From: Zygnema circumcarinatum
Lineage: Eukaryota > Streptophyta > Zygnematophyceae > Zygnematales > Zygnemataceae
DNA: 33,766 nt
Assembly: GCA_037447605.1 (NCBI GenBank)
Contig: CM074807.1
Span: forward strand, 424,742-458,507
Reading direction: 5' to 3'
Of the stretch, positions 29,826 to 33,766 are shown piece by piece. Position 1 is the stretch's first letter; every line of letters starts with the position of its first letter. Both the position numbers and the translations under genes were made by a program. The notes beneath the pieces were generated by a model that was not told the DNA's origin, did no database searches, and was given only the letters and a program-made list of their open reading frames with translations.

Positions 29826-32176
29826 TTAGATGATGCCAATCTTGTTGGCAATATCGAGAGCATCGTAATCCGCCGTTAGCCGCACATAGGCCTTCTTGTT
29901 CCCGTCCGGCCTGAACACAGCCGCATATGGAACAGACAATCAGCATTTCGGGAGGGGAGGACGGGGGTGGGAGAGGAGGGGGAGAAGAGGGGAGGAGAGG
30001 AGGGCAGGAAGTCAGCATTTTAGGGAGGGGAGGACGGGAGAGGGAGAGGCGGGGGTGGAAAGGGGGAGAACAAGCCGGGCAGACCCGTCAGCAATTTAGG
30101 GAGGGGAGGACGGGTGAAGGAGAGGAGGGTGAGGAAAGAGGGAGAGGGGGACGGAAACAGGGATGTTGGGGGCGGACGAGACACGGGACGTAGAAATAGA
30201 GCATGGGCGGGAAAAGACGAGAGTGGGAGGAATAGTTGGGACAAGAGGGGTGAAAAGGAGGCTCTTCTCCATAAAGCCACATCACCATCAAGCCACAAAC
30301 TCTCCCTTCCTGAGCTTAAGAGGTAGAAGCCATCGATTGTAGATTAGGGTTAGGGCTAAGATTACGGTTAACAAATTTCCGCTTTCAATTTGGTTCTGAG
30401 GTGAAGGCAACAAATCCTAAACCTGCCGATTAGGATCACTTTACATGGTTTCGACTCTTTTTCGTTACTGTAATCGCAAAACCCAACTACTTTAAAACAA
30501 CATACATAATCCTCTCTCTCCTATTCTATGATCCACACAAACCACTTCAGCCACAGAACTCTCCCCTCCCCCTTCCCCTACCCACCTGGCAAGGCATGCC
30601 CCCCTCTCCCACCCAAAAACCAAAAGAGAAAGAGAGAGAGCGAGAGAGAGAGAGAGGGGGGCGGCCTGAGCCAGAAGGCCACCCACCTGATGAGAGTGTT
30701 GACCTTCTTGCACTGGATGTCATACATCTTCTTGACGGCATCCTTGATCTTCTCCTTGTCCGCGCGCACGTCCACGATGAAGACGAGCGTGTTGTTGTCT
30801 TCGATCTTCTTCATGGCGGACTCCGTCGTGAGAGGGTACTTGAGCACCTGGAAGTGGTCCAGCTTGGAGGGCGGCGCCACGCTCACTCGCGGATACTTGG
30901 GGGTACGCGCACGCTTGAGAGTGCGAGGGCGGTGGAAGGTAACGCTCGTGCGGACCTTCACCGTCTTCTTGGGGGTCGTCTTCTTAAGGGCCTTTGCGGC
31001 CTTGCTGGCCTGGGCCTTGGGGTCGCTGCCCTTGGCAGAAGCTGCAGGGCAGGGAGAGGGAGGGAGGGAGAGAAGAGGGAGAGGAGAGGGAGAGCAAAGG
31101 TTGATGAGTCGTTCTCTTTCTCTCTCGAGTCTCTCTCTCTCTCACTCTTCCTCCTCGCCCCCTCATCCCGCTCGCCTCCCTCTCCGCTCCCTCTCACCCT
31201 CCCCCTCCCCCCTCTCTCACCCTTCCTCTCCCCCTCGCCCCCTTCTCTCAAGCTCTCTCACTCTTTCCCTCCTCTCTCTCTGTGTGTTACGCGCGCAGTA
31301 GATGTCTGTCCCACTCCGAAAAATTGTCCTCTCGTTTGTCAATTCGCTTCTGCATTCTTTCATGTTACTTTTTCGCACTGTTTTCTCGGCTCTAAGTCTA
31401 ACCCTCTTCCCTGTACTCTCTCCACTCACGCGTTTTCTCTCGCAGCTGACAGATTTCCCACTCCAAGTCAACACCTCTCTCTCAAGCACGTATCAGCATG
31501 AAAAGGCTCACTCTCGTTGATAACACTCCCCTGGTTGTTTTTCTTCTTCGTTCCTTCATACTTTTTCCCCCCTCCCCTTCGTATTCCTCTTCGCTTCCCC
31601 CCCCTCTATCTCTCTCCCACACCCTCCGTCTCCCTCCATTTCCTCCCTATCCTCTCCCCCTCTTCTTCCCTCTCTCCATCCCTCCCTACCACTCACACAT
31701 TATCCATAACTTCCATAAATACTCAGAAAACAAACCGCGAGCGTTGAGAGGAGAAGATGAAAAATGGGTTTAGGGCCCATGGTTCACTGCCTCCCTCACT
31801 CAGCATTCAAAACTAAATCAGCTCATTACGAAATTCCTAACTCCCTTTAATCGCGACTCCTGCTCCATATCGAGCTCCACGGACAAAACTATTGAAGATT
31901 CCTATTATTACTTCCCAGCCAACCAACCAAAAAAGAAGCAAACCCACTCGAAACAAGCCACCCCAAACCACCGAATCACGTTCTCCCTCTTCATGTAACC
32001 CTAATTCACCTTCCTAACCCCCAAAGAACCCGCCAAACCCCACAAACCCTAACCCTAACCCTAAAACACTTCTGCAAAAAAAAACAGTTGGGGCGGATTC
32101 TTTCTATCTGCGTCAAACAACCCCCCCATTTCTCCCTTTTGGGGCGCTGTAGAAATTTACCTTTGGGGGGCGCCAT
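29826..32176 (-). CDS. RPL23A: 60S ribosomal protein uL23 (L23a)
   Basis: Three exons on the minus strand: 32161-32176 (16 bases, MAPPK plus one base), 30687-31041 and 29826-29910; 151 residues, close to the usual ~154. All junctions are GT..AG and keep frame. The protein has the basic N-terminal extension (Lys/Ala-rich, [10 protein letters not shown]) followed by the conserved core [72 protein letters not shown], and ending [21 protein letters not shown]. It is part of the cytosolic large ribosomal subunit, beside the peptide exit tunnel, where uL23 is a docking site for nascent-chain factors. Intron 1 (31042-32160) is CT-rich on the plus strand, with telo-boxes near exon 1. Intron 2 (29911-30686) contains tandem repeats of its own 3' end. 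It is divergent from DHAD. Confidence 0.94.
29938..30130 (-). repeat. Triplicated branch-point region in RPL23A intron 2
   Basis: Three copies, 73-77 bases apart, of (A)TCAGCA(T)TT followed by AGGGAGGGGAGGACGGG (starting near 29940, 30013 and 30089). On the gene strand each copy reads pyrimidine-rich sequence then AAATGCTGA. The copy next to the acceptor supplies CTGAT with its A 29 nt upstream of the exon 3 boundary at 29910. Confidence 0.65.
30617..30660 (+). repeat. GA microsatellite at the start of RPL23A intron 2
   Basis: A (GA)n tract with GAGC interruptions, about 25 bases inside the intron from the exon 2 donor (gene strand CT-rich). Confidence 0.7.
32044..32065 (-). promoter_or_regulatory. 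Telo-box cluster in RPL23A intron 1
   Basis: Overlapping AAACCCTAA/ACCCTAAC elements on the plus strand, about 95 bases inside intron 1. Telo-boxes near transcription starts are a known hallmark of plant ribosomal-protein and translation-factor genes, so this is a plausible activating element for RPL23A. A GGGCCCA (site-II-like TGGGCC core) at about 31774-31780 may add to it. Confidence 0.55.
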
Positions 32177-32569
32177 GGCTGCGCGGAGGAGAAGCTCTCA
32201 GCCGCCAAGGAGGAAGAGGAGTAAGCGCCTCCAAAAAGGCCCTCTATCTCGCGAGTCGCAGACTTTGAACCTTTTCTGCGTCGCACGCGTCCTGCGATTG
32301 GCTCTGCGATTCGCAGGATCGTCGCCCACATTTTCTTTTAATGGGAATCGAGTGCAAAGGGGGTGTAGGTTGTGGTACAACTTCGTGTTGAACTTGCAAG
32401 CGTACCGTCTAGGGACCCTCCTCTGGAAACAAATAGTTGGCCCTGAACCCTCCACGCGAAATTGGAACCTTTTTTTGCGTATGGAATGGTTTTGGCGGCG
32501 GAGGTTCAGGACCTCACTTTTGGAAAATTATAAAAAGTGTCCGTTGATCACTTGAGCCCCCCGTCCGTC

Positions 32570-32633
<64 letters not shown>

Positions 32634-32693
32634 CCCCCCCTCTCTCTCTCTCTCTCGGGGGCGCGCACAAACAGAAGCGCTACTCCCTTCGCC
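32177..32693. promoter_or_regulatory. Bidirectional promoter region of RPL23A and DHAD
   Basis: 517 bases separate the ATG of RPL23A (minus) from the ATG of DHAD (plus). The right part is a long (TC)n tract, about 32573-32632 and 32641-32656, forming the DHAD leader. An open frame at 32088-32555 has no family character and overlaps RPL23A exon 1, so it is not called. Confidence 0.55.
32573..32656 (+). repeat. TC microsatellite in the DHAD leader
   Basis: About 29 uninterrupted TC units, a C9 run and a further (TC)n, ending about 38 bases before the DHAD ATG. Confidence 0.85.
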
Positions 32694-33724
32694 ATGGCGG
32701 CCATGGGGAGCGTGAGCTCCGCCCTTTCCTCAAATTCATGGCTTCTAAATGCTTCTCCTTTCGCAGGAGAGAGAGAGAGAGAGGGAGAGAGAGCGAGAGC
32801 GGGCCTCTCCTGCTCCTTCTTCTCTCCTTCCCTGCCACGTGTGGCCTCCGACAGGAGCTCTCCTATGGCCAGCAGCCGCCATGGCTGCTATCGGTTGAAG
32901 CTTTCTGCCGTAGCAGCTCCCGCAATAGGGCAGACTGTGCAGTTGGAGGTAGAGGAGGGGGCAGAAATGAAATTAAATAAGTACAGTTCTCGCATTACTC
33001 AGCCCAAGTCGCAGGGGGCTTCACAGGCGATGTTGTATGGGGTTGGGCTGTCGGAGGAAGATATGAACAAGCCCCAAGTAAGCATTTTTTTTTTTAATCT
33101 TAATTTTTATAATGCAGAGAATCAGGTTAAGAATAGTCGTTAAAGGCCCACATCTTAGTTTTTGTTTTTTGTTCTAAAACCGAGTCGAGCCGTCGGAAGC
33201 TTTTAGAGGTGACCGGAACTTTTAATTTGGATAAAAAGCGCCCTTTATCTCCTTAAAAAAAAAAACAGGAAGAGTTCAATGTTATCCCTTCATTGCATTT
33301 GATTCATTAACTCAATTTTGGTTGACGTCTACTCAATTTATACTTAATCTTGTTTACTAATGAGCTAATGAATATCATCAATTTGGGTCTTGCCGGGCAG
33401 CCGAAAAAATCCAATGCACGATGAGCCCTTCATTATGCTGCCATTTTACTTTGCGCTCATTCTAATAATGATGTTTGACTCTAATTTATTTCCTTCTTTG
33501 TTTTATTTTCGAACTTCTTATTGATGGTAATGTTAGCATTGAGCTTTTTCGCAGGTTGGCATTTCCTCGGTGTGGTACGAAGGCAACACATGCAACATGC
33601 ATCTCCTCCGCCTGGCGGAGTGGGTGAAGGAGGGAGTGATGGGGGCGGGAATGGTCGGGTTTAGGTTTAATACGATTGGAGTGAGCGACGGGATCTCTAT
33701 GGGAACAGAGGGAATGAGCTTTAG
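32694..33724 (+). CDS. DHAD: Dihydroxyacid dehydratase, plastid-type, 5' part
   Basis: Two coding exons are visible, 32694-33077 and 33555-33724; the second ends in phase 2 at a GT donor and the gene continues beyond the window. It encodes the Fe-S dehydratase that converts 2,3-dihydroxy-3-methylbutanoate (or the methylpentanoate) to the 2-oxo acid, the third step of valine/isoleucine synthesis in plastids. Residues 1 to about 90 are a transit-like region. The mature enzyme begins near [19 protein letters not shown] and continues [31 protein letters not shown] with the first cluster-ligand Cys, and [19 protein letters not shown]. All are hallmark DHAD sequences. The start at 32694 is the first ATG after the TC leader; Met58 (32865) could also start a transit peptide. 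Residues 25-35 are Glu/Arg-rich, encoded by a GA repeat, which is unusual for a transit peptide. Confidence 0.93.
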
Positions 33725-33766
33725 GTAGCCCCTTTTGCACCCTCTACACTCCCTCCCTCCCTCCCT
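33725..33766 (+). other. Start of DHAD intron 2
   Basis: Begins GTAGCC after the exon ending AGCTTTAG and runs into a (CCCT)n array at the window edge, in keeping with the repeat-filled introns of the region. Confidence 0.6.

Noticed and set aside
30528-31501. Plus-strand frames of 257 and 301 codons
   Set aside because: They are antisense to RPL23A exon 2, whose protein is unmistakable, and extend into CT repeats of intron 1.
32088-32555. 155-codon plus-strand frame before DHAD
   Set aside because: No family character, crosses RPL23A exon 1 on the opposite strand and lies in the shared promoter.

Overview
This is eukaryotic nuclear DNA from a green plant lineage, most likely a streptophyte (a streptophyte alga or an early-diverging land plant); I cannot name the species. 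Five genes have spliceosomal introns with standard GT..AG borders, and their products match plant housekeeping families: a plant-type AT74-like phosphoglycerate-mutase-fold protein, an organelle-type asparaginyl-tRNA synthetase with a transit-like N-terminus, cytosolic ribosomal protein uL23 (L23a) with telo-boxes beside its first exon, and plastid-type dihydroxyacid dehydratase. Exons are fairly GC-rich. Introns and leaders are dominated by CT/GA and CCCT/GGGA simple repeats.

Layout. 1-3935: two tandem copies of a small secreted cysteine-rich protein gene (775-1068 and 2923-3216, +) with paralogous promoters and 3' flanks. 4174-4797 (-): isochorismatase-family hydrolase, probably nicotinamidase-like. 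5159-7222 (+): AT74-like protein, four exons. 7223-9690: intergenic, with an ACCCATGTTG minisatellite and a GTAC/CG-rich block. 9691-10956 (+): intronless CDPK/PEPC-kinase-like Ser/Thr kinase. 11841-22159 (+): asparaginyl-tRNA synthetase, 15 exons reconstructed here (619 codons), spread over 10.3 kb because several introns are packed with minisatellites. 23925-28918 (+): large acidic, Ser-rich, probably nuclear protein of unknown function, 4-5 exons. 29826-32176 (-): RPL23A, three exons including a 16-base first exon. 32694 to beyond the window end (+): dihydroxyacid dehydratase, first two coding exons. RPL23A and DHAD are head to head and share a 517-bp intergenic region.

The genes are unrelated housekeeping or accessory functions and do not form a pathway. 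The most unusual signal is inside introns. In asparaginyl-tRNA synthetase intron 13, a 43-bp minisatellite has amplified the 3' splice site plus the first 16 bases of exon 14 about 32 times. Each unit carries a branch-point-like CTGAT about 30 nt before the next unit's AG, within a purine-only tract. Intron 5 of the same gene carries a tandem duplication that begins inside exon 5 and copies the 5' splice site. RPL23A intron 2 carries three copies of its branch-point/pyrimidine-tract region. Together these suggest that introns here grow by tandem duplication of splice-site modules. A second oddity is a stretch of about 500 bp (20914-21415) in which essentially every G is followed by C. No mobile-element ORFs, CRISPR arrays, rRNA or tRNA genes were recognised.
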